Origin: Paramicrobacterium fandaimingii
Lineage (GTDB): Bacteria; Actinomycetota; Actinomycetes; Actinomycetales; Microbacteriaceae
DNA length: 64,000 bases
Direction: 5' to 3'
Assembly (NCBI RefSeq): GCF_011751745.2
Contig: NZ_CP061170.1
Coordinates: 124,001 to 188,000, forward strand
Shown: positions 44,701 to 53,056 of the stretch, one piece after another
How positions within the stretch are numbered: the stretch's first letter is position 1
Layout of the letters: each line of letters starts with the position of its first letter
Program-made: the position numbers and the translations under genes
The notes under the pieces: generated by a model
Databases searched by the model: none
The model's input: only the letters and a program-made list of their open reading frames with translations
What the model was told of the DNA's origin: nothing

Positions 44701-45168
44701 TCAGCGCACGCGATACGCGTCGTAGACGACGTCGTCGGCGCCGCGCGCAGCCGCGCCGACCAGCAGTGAATTCTGCAGATAGGCGAGCGTCGGGGCCGCC
44801 GTCTCGATCGTGACGACGAGGCGAAAATAGTAGTCACTCGCTGGCACCGACTCACCGGCGAGGAGTGCCTCGAGAACGCCTGGCGATCCCGTGCGCATGC
44901 CTCGCGTGCGAACGTGAAGAAGCTCGCCATTGTCGGTGCGGGCCGAATATCTCGTGTCAATCTCGATCGTGCCGTCGGTGTGCACAATCTGCCAGTCAGC
45001 GCCCCCGGCGAGCACCTCGGCGTCGATTCCCTGCGACAGGCGTCCGCCGAGAATCGAGACGATCCGGCGGTGCCCCGCGCGTGTCTGCCCATAGTCATCG
45101 ACCGCCCCCACGGTGACGCGGGCGGTGAAGATCTTGTCGAGAGCTGTTGGTGGGGGCTGCGGGATCAT
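44701..45168 (-). CDS. DUF3237 protein, first gene of the O-demethylation operon
   Basis: A 155-residue DUF3237 beta-barrel protein. It contains RRIVSILGGRLSQGIDAEVL-type and SDYYFRLVVTIETAAPTLAY segments typical of the family. DUF3237 genes occur often in aromatic-catabolism clusters but have no assigned reaction. As the promoter-proximal gene before metF, it could help bind a substrate or act on a ring-cleavage intermediate. Strong AAGGAAG lies close before the ATG. The upstream region contains an operator shared with the distant SDR/MarR promoter. Confidence 0.8.
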   Translation of the reverse strand: MIPQPPPTALDKIFTARVTVGAVDDYGQTRAGHRRIVSILGGRLSQGIDAEVLAGGADWQIVHTDGTIEIDTRYSARTDNGELLHVRTRGMRTGSPGVLEALLAGESVPASDYYFRLVVTIETAAPTLAYLQNSLLVGAAARGADDVVYDAYRVR

Positions 45169-45198
45169 GTCTTCCTTTCATGGGGGGCGATGGGCGTT

Positions 45199-45227
45199 GT
45201 CAATTCATTGTCGATCTCAATGATTGA
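45199..45227. promoter_or_regulatory. operator shared with the 55-kb MarR promoter (site B)
   Basis: A 29-bp element begins GTCAATTCATTG and ends TCAATGATTGA, with the palindrome CATTG-N7-CAATG (45206-45222) in its centre. Allowing one gap, about 25 of 29 positions match site A at 54987-55016. It lies between the divergent DUF3237 operon and the ABC transporter operon. A TATATC -10-like box for the minus-strand operon overlaps its edge (45226-45231). Confidence 0.75.
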
Positions 45228-45384
45228 TATAAACACCAATCGTTATTCAACTGTTCTCTGACGAGCGTCACAAAAGGCTTGCATTAAAACGTGGGACGGG
45301 AGACGATGACGGTGTCAACACGGGGCTGTGCCGGCGATCGGCACCTCCGTGCGACTTCCCAACCCACCACAGAGAGGCCTATCA

Positions 45385-46368
45385 ATGAAGAAGGCACTTA
45401 CCGCTGTAGCCCTAGGCGCAGCGGCCGTTCTCGCATTCAGTGGCTGTACCGACTCCGGTGCCAGCTCGGCCACAGCGCCCGCAGACGATTCCTCATCGGA
45501 TGACATGCGCACAATCCGCATCGCCGCACTCCCCATCGCTGAAACCGGTGCCCTCTGGGGAGCGATGGACGCTGGCATCTTCGCCGAGCACAACCTCGAA
45601 GTCGAGGTCGTTCCCGCGCAGGGTGGTGCTCTCGCCATCCCAGCGCTGCTCAGCGGTGACATCGAGATCGCCATCGGGCAGCCGTTCGGTCCGTTCCGTG
45701 CCGACCTTCAAGGGCTCGACGTTGTGATGATCGGAGACTACGCGAACAGCCTTCCGGAGGGTGGCGATGTCAATGCCGTTGTCTCGCTTGGCGACTCTGG
45801 AATCGAGTCTCCTGCTGACCTCGCAGGGAAGCGTGTCGCAGTAAACAGTCTGGGAGCAGCTGGCGACCTCACGATTATGAAGACCGTTGAGGACGACGGC
45901 GGAGACTCGTCAACCATCGAGTTCGTCGAGGTAGCGTTCCCCGACGCGCAAGCACAGCTTGAGGCCGGCAACATCGATGCCGCGTGGGTGCCAGACCCCT
46001 TCATGTCACAGATTGAGGGCGCTGGAGGAAACATCGTCGTCTTTCCCTACCAGGCCACAATCCCGGGTCTTTCGCTGCTGACGAGCATCACGACGCAGGA
46101 TCTCATCGACTCCGACCCCGAACTCATTGCTGACTACTCTGCAGCGATGACGGAAGCTCTGGAGTGGGCCGATGCCAATGAAGACGGCGTCCGCGCCGCC
46201 ATCGTCGAAAACATGGGCATTCCCGAAGAGGCTGCGGCTGGCATCACGCTGCCGAAGTTCACGTCGGAGCTCAACATCGAGAATCTCCAGAAGCTGGCAG
46301 ATATGGCTGTCGAGTTCGGTGTGCTTGACGCCGTGCCCGACTTCGAACGACTGATTCAGCAGCAGTAA
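45385..46368 (+). CDS. ABC transporter substrate-binding lipoprotein (NMT1/SsuA/TauA type)
   Basis: A 327-residue binding protein. The signal peptide ends in the lipobox LAFSGCTDS. The mature part (IAALPIAETGALWGAMDAGI, LAGKRVAVNSLGAAGDLTIM, DAAWVPDPFM) is of the NMT1-like class that binds sulfonates, nitrate, pyrimidine precursors or aromatic acids. Its position, divergent from the O-demethylation operon under a shared operator, suggests a methoxylated aromatic acid or similar ligand. It starts at ATG 45385 behind AGAGAGG. A hairpin follows the gene. Confidence 0.88.
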   Translation: MKKALTAVALGAAAVLAFSGCTDSGASSATAPADDSSSDDMRTIRIAALPIAETGALWGAMDAGIFAEHNLEVEVVPAQGGALAIPALLSGDIEIAIGQPFGPFRADLQGLDVVMIGDYANSLPEGGDVNAVVSLGDSGIESPADLAGKRVAVNSLGAAGDLTIMKTVEDDGGDSSTIEFVEVAFPDAQAQLEAGNIDAAWVPDPFMSQIEGAGGNIVVFPYQATIPGLSLLTSITTQDLIDSDPELIADYSAAMTEALEWADANEDGVRAAIVENMGIPEEAAAGITLPKFTSELNIENLQKLADMAVEFGVLDAVPDFERLIQQQ

Positions 46369-46373
46369 CGAAG

Positions 46374-46404
46374 CGGATGCCGCGGCGCACCGCCGCGGCA
46401 TCCG
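46374..46404 (+). terminator. strong hairpin after the substrate-binding protein gene
   Basis: CGGATGCCGCGGCG (46374-46387) pairs perfectly with CGCCGCGGCATCCG (46391-46404) around a 3-base loop, followed by TTCCTTCCC. It lies 6 bases after the binding-protein stop and 36 before the permease. Such stems usually stabilise the upstream mRNA so that binding protein is made in excess. Confidence 0.75.
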
Positions 46405-46439
46405 TTCCTTCCCTCCCTCGATGACACCCGGAAGGACAT

Positions 46440-47270
46440 ATGTCCACTGTTGAAGCCGCGCCGGGCACCAGCGCTCGCCGCTCCAGACGCTCAGGACGGG
46501 GACTCCGAAAGTTCGCGTTGGGCGCAGCCGGAATTGTCGGATTCCTTGGCATCTGGCAATTAGTGCCAGCTCTCGGCCTGATGAATCCGCAGTACTTCCC
46601 CTATGCAACAGACGTCATGGGGCAGCTTGGCACCGAATTTCGCGATCTTGAGTTCTGGCGCAACGTCGGTCGCACGATGACCGCGTGGGGCATCGGTCTG
46701 ATGATCGCCGTTGTGCTCGCGACTGTGCTCGGCACGGTCATCGGCCTCGTGGGGTTTCTGCGTCGCGCGACGCACTCCACTGTCGAATTCCTTCGTCCGA
46801 TCCCGTCCGTCGCGCTCATTCCACTGGCGATTCTCGTGTACGGCATTCAGCTCCAGGCCGCCCTTGTGATTATCGTGTTCGCCAGTTTCTGGCAGGTGTT
46901 CGTTCAGGTGCTCTACGGCGTCGCAGACATTGACGCGGTTGCCCGCGACACCGCTCGCAGCTTCGGTTTGTCGCGCTGGTCGCGCTTTCTCCACCTGATC
47001 TTTCCGACCTCGCTCCCGTATCTCATGACGGGAATCCGCCTCGCCGCGACTGTCGCGCTGATCCTCGCCATCACAGCTGAGATGACAATCGGCAACCCCG
47101 GGCTCGGCAATAGCATCATCGTTGCCAGGTCGGCGGGCGATTGGGTCAGAGTCTATGCGCTGGTGGTTGTGACGGGGCTTCTGGGCCTCGTCGTCAACCT
47201 CATATTTCGCGTGATCGAACGTCGCTCGCTGAGCTGGCATCAGTCGGTGCGAGGAGACGAGGTACTGTGA
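46440..47270 (+). CDS. ABC transporter permease 1 (SsuC/TauC type)
   Basis: A 276-residue permease with about six helices. The EAA loop is visible in DTARSFGLSRWSRFLHLIFP, with the typical LPYLMTGIRLAATVALILAI afterwards. It forms the membrane channel with permease 2. The ATG at 46440 follows GGAAGGA. Its TGA overlaps the GTG start of permease 2. Confidence 0.9.
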   Translation: MSTVEAAPGTSARRSRRSGRGLRKFALGAAGIVGFLGIWQLVPALGLMNPQYFPYATDVMGQLGTEFRDLEFWRNVGRTMTAWGIGLMIAVVLATVLGTVIGLVGFLRRATHSTVEFLRPIPSVALIPLAILVYGIQLQAALVIIVFASFWQVFVQVLYGVADIDAVARDTARSFGLSRWSRFLHLIFPTSLPYLMTGIRLAATVALILAITAEMTIGNPGLGNSIIVARSAGDWVRVYALVVVTGLLGLVVNLIFRVIERRSLSWHQSVRGDEVL

Positions 47271-48091
47271 GCCTGTATACATCCCGCATCGTCATGCCGA
47301 AGCGCAGGTCTCGCATTTGGGTGACGTTCAGCAGCAATATCGCGTACGGCCTCGGTCTGCCGATTGTGCTGCTGGTGATCTGGGGCATCTGGTCCACATT
47401 TGCATCGGCCGTCTACTTCCCCGATCCGCTGACCATCGGACGGGCCTTCGTGCAGACCTGGATCGGTCCGGCGTTCTTCGAAGACGTGCTTCCCAGCTTC
47501 ACGCGCCTTGTGTTCGGCACCCTCGCCTCCGTCGTCGTGGGAATCATCGCCGGAACGCTCATCGGGCTCGTGCGGTGGTTGCGAGAGCTTCTCGAGCCCC
47601 TGATGGAGTTCTTTCGCGCAATCCCGCCCCCTGTGCTGATTCCGATCATCGCGATCCTTCTGGGACCAACGGACGCGATGAAGATCACGGTTATCGTTCT
47701 CGGTGCCGTCTGGCCGATTCTGCTGAACACCATCGATGGTGTGCGTGCAACGGATTCGGTCATGACCGAGACGGCGCGCTCGTACTCTCTCACCAGAGCG
47801 CAGCGCGTGCGATATCTCGTGCTTCCGGCGGCAAGTCCTCGCATTATGACGGGCGTGCGTCAGGCGATTGCCATCGCGCTGATTCTGATGGTGATCTCGG
47901 AGATGTTCGCGTCGTCGTCTGGACTTGGCTATCGAATCGTCTATTTTCAGAGAAACTATCTGATCGACCAGATGTGGAGCGGAATTCTGCTTCTCGGGCT
48001 GATCGGCGTGCTGCTGGCGGCGGTCTTCGGATTCGTCGAGCGGCGAGTTCTACGGTGGTACCACGGAATCAAGGAGGTGGAGAGTGCCTGA
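47267..48091 (+). CDS. ABC transporter permease 2 (SsuC/TauC type)
   Basis: A 274-residue permease. It has an EAA loop (ETARSYSLTRAQRVRYLVLP) and SPRIMTGVRQAIAIALILMV. The GTG at 47267 overlaps the previous stop (GTGA), indicating translational coupling. The presence of two different permeases implies a heterodimer, unlike the homodimers of SsuC or TauC. Confidence 0.9.
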   Translation: MSLYTSRIVMPKRRSRIWVTFSSNIAYGLGLPIVLLVIWGIWSTFASAVYFPDPLTIGRAFVQTWIGPAFFEDVLPSFTRLVFGTLASVVVGIIAGTLIGLVRWLRELLEPLMEFFRAIPPPVLIPIIAILLGPTDAMKITVIVLGAVWPILLNTIDGVRATDSVMTETARSYSLTRAQRVRYLVLPAASPRIMTGVRQAIAIALILMVISEMFASSSGLGYRIVYFQRNYLIDQMWSGILLLGLIGVLLAAVFGFVERRVLRWYHGIKEVESA

Positions 48092-48884
48092 CACACTGCT
48101 TGCCGTCGAGCACCTCAAGAAGGTGTATGAATCATCCACCGGCGACGTTGAGGCGATCGGCGACATCAGCTTCTCAATGGGCGCGGGCGAACTTGTCTGC
48201 ATCGTTGGTCCATCTGGATGTGGAAAGACGACGCTGCTGAAGTGCATCGCCGGCTTGCTCAGTCCAACGGAGGGAACGGTCACGTTGGGCGGGAGCCGCG
48301 TGACGGGGCCACCGCCGAATATGGCTCTGGTGTTCCAGGAGTACGGACGCAGCCTTTATCCGTGGCTGACGGTGCGCGGCAACGTCGAGCTGCCCCTCAA
48401 ACATCGCAACCTCTCACGCAGCGATCGCGATCAGCTCATTGACGACGCATTGTCGGCAGTCGGACTAGAGCACGCGCACAAGAGCTATCCGTGGCAGCTC
48501 TCCGGTGGCATGCAGCAGCGCGTCGCCATCGCGCGAGCTGTGGCGTACCAGCCCGAGGTGCTCATCATGGACGAGCCGTTCGCCGCCGTCGATGCGCAGA
48601 CTCGCGCTGATCTCGAAGACCTTGTGCGGGGCCTGCATCAGGAGCGCGGCATGTCGATTCTCTTCGTGACGCACGACATCGACGAGTCGGTCTATCTGGG
48701 AGAGCGTGTGATCGTGCTCTCGAAATCGCCGACGTGGGTGCAAGAAGATCTCACGATTGACCTCGCCCCAGAGCGTGACCAGATCACCACTCGGGCCCTG
48801 CCGCGATTCACTGCGCTGCGCACGCACGTCTATGAGCAGATTCAGCGAGCGAAGCTCGGCGAAGCCACCAGGCAGCAATTATGA
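48084..48884 (+). CDS. ABC transporter ATPase (SsuB/TauB type)
   Basis: A 266-residue ATPase: Walker A VGPSGCGKTTLLKC, signature LSGGMQQRVAIARA, Walker B VLIMDEPFAAVDAQ and the switch VTHDIDES. The GTG start lies inside the end of permease 2 behind AAGGAGG. It drives uptake through the two permeases. Its C-terminal tail (DLAPERDQITTRALPRF) is typical of the sulfonate/taurine class. Confidence 0.92.
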   Translation: MPDTLLAVEHLKKVYESSTGDVEAIGDISFSMGAGELVCIVGPSGCGKTTLLKCIAGLLSPTEGTVTLGGSRVTGPPPNMALVFQEYGRSLYPWLTVRGNVELPLKHRNLSRSDRDQLIDDALSAVGLEHAHKSYPWQLSGGMQQRVAIARAVAYQPEVLIMDEPFAAVDAQTRADLEDLVRGLHQERGMSILFVTHDIDESVYLGERVIVLSKSPTWVQEDLTIDLAPERDQITTRALPRFTALRTHVYEQIQRAKLGEATRQQL

Positions 48885-48924
48885 CGAAGTGCGTGATGAT
48901 GCGGTGCAAACGGGATGTTGTGTG

Positions 48925-49749
48925 ATGCGCACGCGACCAGCTAAGAGGCTTCTTCTCGCGTTGCTCGGTGAGTTCGTGCTCGACAGGGAGCTCGATCGAG
49001 TTCGTGCCGGGGCCCTCTTGCCGATACTCGAGGGCGCAGGCATCGCGGCGCCGACCGCGCGAGCAACGTTGGATCGCATGGCCGTACGCGGCCTGCTCGA
49101 TCGCAAGCGATCGGGCCGAGAGGTCGAGTTCTCGCTCACAGATGAAGTGCGCGACATTTTGCGCGAGGGTGGTCAACGCGTCAATCGAGACTTTCCCTTC
49201 AAGCCACAAGGGGCGGGGTGGACGCTTGTTACCTTCTCTGTCTCCGAGGGGCATCGGACGGTACGCCACCGCCTCCGTGCGGTGCTGACGTGGGAGGGCT
49301 TCGCGCCGCTGCGGGATGGACTGTGGATCGCACCGGGAGAGGTGGACATGGCGGCCACCCTCGAACCGCTTCGCGACGATCTTCCGCCGCGTTCCGTTGC
49401 TGCTTTCCGTGCCCGAGAGATCGACGATTTCCCCTTGGCTGATGCCGTGCGAGATGCGTGGGATCTCGATGCGATCCGCGCCGAGCACGAGCTGTTCCTC
49501 GAGACGTGGGGGCACGCCAACGCCACAGATGGTGCCCAGAGTGCCGTGTCGGCACGGATCATGCTTGTGGCCGACTGGATTGCACTGCTCCGTGCGGATC
49601 CGCGTCTTCCGGTCGAATATCTGGGTGCCGATTGGCCTGCGGCGCAGTCGCTCGCCTGTTATCGAGCGCGCCACACAGAACTCGCCTCCCGTGCGGAGTC
49701 TGAGTTTGCTCAGCTGGTGCCCGTCGGAGAGCACACGACGGTCGGATGA
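48925..49749 (+). CDS. PaaX-family regulator
   Basis: A 274-residue PaaX-like protein. The N-terminal winged HTH is TPARATLDRMAVRGLLDRKR-like (APTARATLDRMAVRGLLDRK), and the C-terminal PaaX domain includes LYDWIALLRADPRLPVEYLG-type sequence (ADWIALLRADPRLPVEYLGA). PaaX proteins repress aromatic-acid genes until an aryl-CoA thioester binds. Placed 40 bases after the ABC ATPase and convergent with an acyl-CoA ligase gene, it may sense the CoA ester made by that ligase. ATG at 48925 is used; GTG at 48922 is possible. Confidence 0.85.
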   Translation: MRTRPAKRLLLALLGEFVLDRELDRVRAGALLPILEGAGIAAPTARATLDRMAVRGLLDRKRSGREVEFSLTDEVRDILREGGQRVNRDFPFKPQGAGWTLVTFSVSEGHRTVRHRLRAVLTWEGFAPLRDGLWIAPGEVDMAATLEPLRDDLPPRSVAAFRAREIDDFPLADAVRDAWDLDAIRAEHELFLETWGHANATDGAQSAVSARIMLVADWIALLRADPRLPVEYLGADWPAAQSLACYRARHTELASRAESEFAQLVPVGEHTTVG

Positions 49750-49761
49750 CCGCGGGCCCCG

Positions 49762-51285
49762 CTATGTCGCGTACTGCGCCCGCAGGTCAGCTTTGCGAAC
49801 CTTGCCTGAGGCGGTGCGGGGAAGCTCAGTGACGAACACCACGTTCTTCGGCAGCTTGTACCGGGCGAGTTTGCTCTCGAGGTGGCGGCGCACCGAGGCG
49901 GTGTCGATGGAGGCGTCCTTTCGCACGGTGAGGATCGCCAAGGGAACCTCGCCCCATTTGTCGTCGGGAACACCGATCACGGCGGCACCCGTGACTCCGT
50001 CGATGCTGTACAGGTGATTCTCGATCTCTGCCGGATAGATGTTCTCGCTGCCCGAGATGATCATGTCTTTCAAACGGTCGGCGATATAGAGGTACCCCTC
50101 GTCATCGAGGTAACCCAGATCTCCGGAGCGGAACCAGCCATCGGTGGAGAACGCGGCTGCCGTCGCCTCGGGCAGACCGTGGTAGCCGGAGAAGACGTTC
50201 GGGCCGGCAATCTCGATCTCGCCGACCGTTCCTTGGCCCACGATCGCCCCACTCGCATCGGCGATCCGCACCTCGGTGAAGAAGTGCGGGAGCCCAACGC
50301 TGCCCTGCTTCTCTCGCGTCTTTGCCGGCGACAACGACGTCGCACCCGGCGAGGTCTCAGTCATTCCGTAGCCCTGCGAAAACGACAGGCCGCGCTGCTC
50401 AAACGCATCGAGGATGCGGGTCGGCACGGCGGAGCCGCCGCAGGTGAGCTTTGCGAGCGTCGAGATGTCGGTCGAGGCCCAATTCGGGTGGTCTGCCATG
50501 AGCTGGTAGGTCGTCGGCACGCCCGAGAGCATCGTAATGCCGTTGCGCTCGATCTGCGCGAGCGCGCGCCCGGGGTCGAAACCCTTCTCGAGCACGAGAG
50601 TCGCCCCTTTGAGGATCACCGGAAGGGCACCCATGCCGAGCGAAGCGACGTGGAAGAGAGGCGAGATCATGAGTGCGACATCGCTGGAGACGACGTCGTA
50701 GTCGACGATGCAGTTCATGCTCACCCACGTCAGATTGTCGTGGGTGAGCACGGCGCCCTTCGGCTTCCCCGTCGTTCCCGACGTGTAGATGATCGCTGCC
50801 GGGTCGTCGACGTCGTTGACGATTCTGACGTCGTCGACCTGAATCTGGGCAAGCACCGCTGCCAGCCCGGGGTGGCTGTGGTCTCCTGCCCCGGTCTGAA
50901 TGACGTGGTCGATCTGGGTCTCGGCGATCACCGGCACAAGGCGCTCGGCGAAATCGGCGTCATGAATGAGCATCCGGGCGCCGGAATCAGAGAGCACATG
51001 AGCGACCTCCGGAGGTGCGAGGCGCGTGTTCACCGGTACGAACACGGCGCCGATCTGCGCCGCTCCGAAGAGCACCGTCAGAAACTCGGGACTGTTCTCA
51101 CCAAGGTATGCCACGGGATCGCCTTTGCGGATGCCCCGGCGTGACAGCATCGTCGATGCTGCGTCGGCGAGATCGGCAAGCTCACGGTAGGTGAGGCGCT
51201 CGCCGTCACCATAGATGAGAGCCGTTTTCTCTGGTGATTTCAGACGCCGCTTGGCCATCCAGGTTCCGAGTCCGTGGTGGTGCAT
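49762..51285 (-). CDS. AMP-forming acyl/aryl-CoA ligase (hydroxycinnamate-CoA ligase-like)
   Basis: A 507-residue ANL-family enzyme. The AMP motif is IIYTSGTTGKPKGAVLTHDN, followed by QGYGMTETSPG, the hinge GYLYIADRLKDMIISGSENI and the catalytic Lys in PRTASGKVRKADL. It would form the CoA thioester of an imported aromatic acid. The context (MaoC hydratase, SDR, amidohydrolase, MarR) matches the CoA-dependent hydroxycinnamate pathway (CouL-like), but sequence alone does not exclude a fatty acid. Strong AAGGAGAGGAA lies before the ATG. A hairpin separates it from the MaoC gene upstream. Confidence 0.85.
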   Translation of the reverse strand: MHHHGLGTWMAKRRLKSPEKTALIYGDGERLTYRELADLADAASTMLSRRGIRKGDPVAYLGENSPEFLTVLFGAAQIGAVFVPVNTRLAPPEVAHVLSDSGARMLIHDADFAERLVPVIAETQIDHVIQTGAGDHSHPGLAAVLAQIQVDDVRIVNDVDDPAAIIYTSGTTGKPKGAVLTHDNLTWVSMNCIVDYDVVSSDVALMISPLFHVASLGMGALPVILKGATLVLEKGFDPGRALAQIERNGITMLSGVPTTYQLMADHPNWASTDISTLAKLTCGGSAVPTRILDAFEQRGLSFSQGYGMTETSPGATSLSPAKTREKQGSVGLPHFFTEVRIADASGAIVGQGTVGEIEIAGPNVFSGYHGLPEATAAAFSTDGWFRSGDLGYLDDEGYLYIADRLKDMIISGSENIYPAEIENHLYSIDGVTGAAVIGVPDDKWGEVPLAILTVRKDASIDTASVRRHLESKLARYKLPKNVVFVTELPRTASGKVRKADLRAQYAT

Positions 51286-51327
51286 GTTCCTCTCCTTCGA
51301 GGTGCTCGCCGCCGTGAGTGATTCAGC

Positions 51328-51367
51328 GCATTCACGCTCGCTCGGCGGTGAGTGCGAGCGTGAATGC
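51328..51367 (-). terminator. hairpin between the MaoC and CoA-ligase genes
   Basis: GCATTCACGCTCGC (51328-51341) pairs perfectly with GCGAGCGTGAATGC (51354-51367) around a 12-base loop, just after the MaoC stop. It may end or attenuate transcription before the ligase gene. Confidence 0.65.
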
Positions 51368-51378
51368 AGTGGCCCGGA

Positions 51379-51831
51379 TCAGGCGTAGAAGCGATAGAGC
51401 CCTCGAGCGACGACGGCCGGCTTTTCGCCGCCGTCGATCTCGATTGTCTGGTCGACGGCGAATTGATAGCCGCCGCGCACCTCGGTGACCTCGGCGATCA
51501 CTGCCGTCATGCGCACACGCGCACCGACTTTCACCGGAGAGACGAAACGAACCTTGTCGAGGCCGTAATTCACCTTCGTCGTGACGTCGGTCAGGTCGAA
51601 CAGCTCAGACCAGAACCTGACGGTCAGTGACAGCGAAAGAAAGCCGTGGGCGATCGCGCCGCCGAACGGGCCATCCTGTGCGCGGACGGGGTCGACGTGA
51701 ATCCACTGGTGATCGTCGGTGGAATCGGCGAAGAGATTCACCCGGTCTTGCGTGACCTCGAGCCACTCCGTGTAGCCAAGGTCTGTTCCGGCGAGCCCTG
51801 CGGCGTCACCATATGCGGCGATTGTCGTCAT
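51379..51831 (-). CDS. MaoC-like enoyl-CoA hydratase
   Basis: A 150-residue hot-dog-fold protein. The hydratase motif FADSTDDHQWIHVDPVRAQD followed by GPFGGAIAHGFLSLSL carries the catalytic Asp/His pair of MaoC (R)-hydratases. It should add water across the double bond of an alpha,beta-unsaturated acyl-CoA, e.g. a hydroxycinnamoyl-CoA. AAGGAG lies before the ATG at 51831. It is in line with the acyl-CoA dehydrogenase, amidohydrolase and SDR genes. Confidence 0.88.
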   Translation of the reverse strand: MTTIAAYGDAAGLAGTDLGYTEWLEVTQDRVNLFADSTDDHQWIHVDPVRAQDGPFGGAIAHGFLSLSLTVRFWSELFDLTDVTTKVNYGLDKVRFVSPVKVGARVRMTAVIAEVTEVRGGYQFAVDQTIEIDGGEKPAVVARGLYRFYA

Positions 51832-51860
51832 GATCGTCTCCTTCTTTGTGGGTCTGAGTG

Positions 51861-53051
51861 TCAGAGAAATGCGGACGTGCCCGTCAGGGCGCGTCCGACG
51901 ATGAGGGAATTGATGTCGTGGGTGCCTTCGTAGGAATAGACGGCCTCGGCATCGGCGAAGAACCGCGCGACGTCGTGCTCGAGAAGAATTCCGTTTCCCC
52001 CGGCAACCTCGCGTCCGAGCGCGACGGTCTCACGCGCCATCCGGGCGGTGTGCATCTTCGCAAGTGCAGAGTTTTCGTCTGAGAAGTCTCCGGCATCCTG
52101 GTGTGCCGAGAGCTGCACGACCATGCCGAGTGAGGCGGTCAGGTTGCCGAGCATGCGAGCCAGCTTCTCTTGCACGAGCTGGAAGCCGCCGATGGGGCGT
52201 CCGAATTGCTCGCGCTCGGTGACGTAGCGCACGGCGGCCTCGAGTGCGCCGGCTTGCAATCCCGTGGCGATCCAGGCGACGTCTGAGCGCATCGCTCGCA
52301 GAATCCGCGCGACATCGCGCCACGAGTTCACATTGTGCAAGCGATCAGTGTCAGAGACTCGCACGCGCTCGAGCGTGATGACCGAATTCCGCATCGGGCG
52401 CAGCGACGCCTTGCCGCGCATCGTGTGCAGCGTAATGCCACTGGCCTCACGGGGAACGAGAAACGCCTTTACGTGCCCGTCATCACTGTCGCGGGCGAAG
52501 ACGGCGAAGACATCAGCGGTGTCAGCAGCGCCGATCCAGCGCTTTTCGCCATCGAGAATCCAGTCGGCGCCGGCGCGCCGTGCTGTCGTTGCGAGGCCAC
52601 CGGCAATATCCGATCCGTGCTCCGGCTCGGTCAGCGCGAATGTTCCGGCCGTCTCGAATGAGCGCACGCATGGATCGAGATCTGCCCACTGCGCCGCTGA
52701 TCCGCCGAGACGGAGCGTCGTGCGAAAAAGGCCGGACTGCGCGTTGTACAGCGTCGCGACCGAGACATCGGTGCAAGCGAGCACATAATTGCGGAAGCCC
52801 GAGAACATGCAGCTCGACGCCTCAGCGTCATCGACGCCGTCTGGCTGCATGAGGTTCAGCGGAATGAGGGCCTGCAGAACGCCGGGGGGCATCGTTGCCG
52901 ACTCCCACGCCTCCGCCATCACGGGGCGAACGTCGCGATCGAGTGTCGTGCGCAGCTCCGAGAGCGCTGCCCGTGCCTTCACGCTGAGGTGCGACGCGGC
53001 GAACGCGTACGGGTCGATGCCGATTGTTTCACCCACACCGATCTTCGCCAT
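51861..53051 (-). CDS. acyl-CoA dehydrogenase (glutaryl-CoA-dehydrogenase-like)
   Basis: A 396-residue FAD acyl-CoA dehydrogenase. The FAD-binding strand FALTEPEHGSDIAGGLATTA, the segment REQFGRPIGGFQLVQEKLAR and the catalytic Glu in YEGTHDINSLIVGRAL resemble the glutaryl-CoA dehydrogenase branch. In this pathway it could desaturate a saturated arylpropionyl-CoA so that dihydro-hydroxycinnamates enter the route. The start at 53051 lies 5 bases after the amidohydrolase stop; the longer frame overlaps that gene. Confidence 0.88.
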   Translation of the reverse strand: MAKIGVGETIGIDPYAFAASHLSVKARAALSELRTTLDRDVRPVMAEAWESATMPPGVLQALIPLNLMQPDGVDDAEASSCMFSGFRNYVLACTDVSVATLYNAQSGLFRTTLRLGGSAAQWADLDPCVRSFETAGTFALTEPEHGSDIAGGLATTARRAGADWILDGEKRWIGAADTADVFAVFARDSDDGHVKAFLVPREASGITLHTMRGKASLRPMRNSVITLERVRVSDTDRLHNVNSWRDVARILRAMRSDVAWIATGLQAGALEAAVRYVTEREQFGRPIGGFQLVQEKLARMLGNLTASLGMVVQLSAHQDAGDFSDENSALAKMHTARMARETVALGREVAGGNGILLEHDVARFFADAEAVYSYEGTHDINSLIVGRALTGTSAFL

Positions 53052-53056
53052 CGGCG

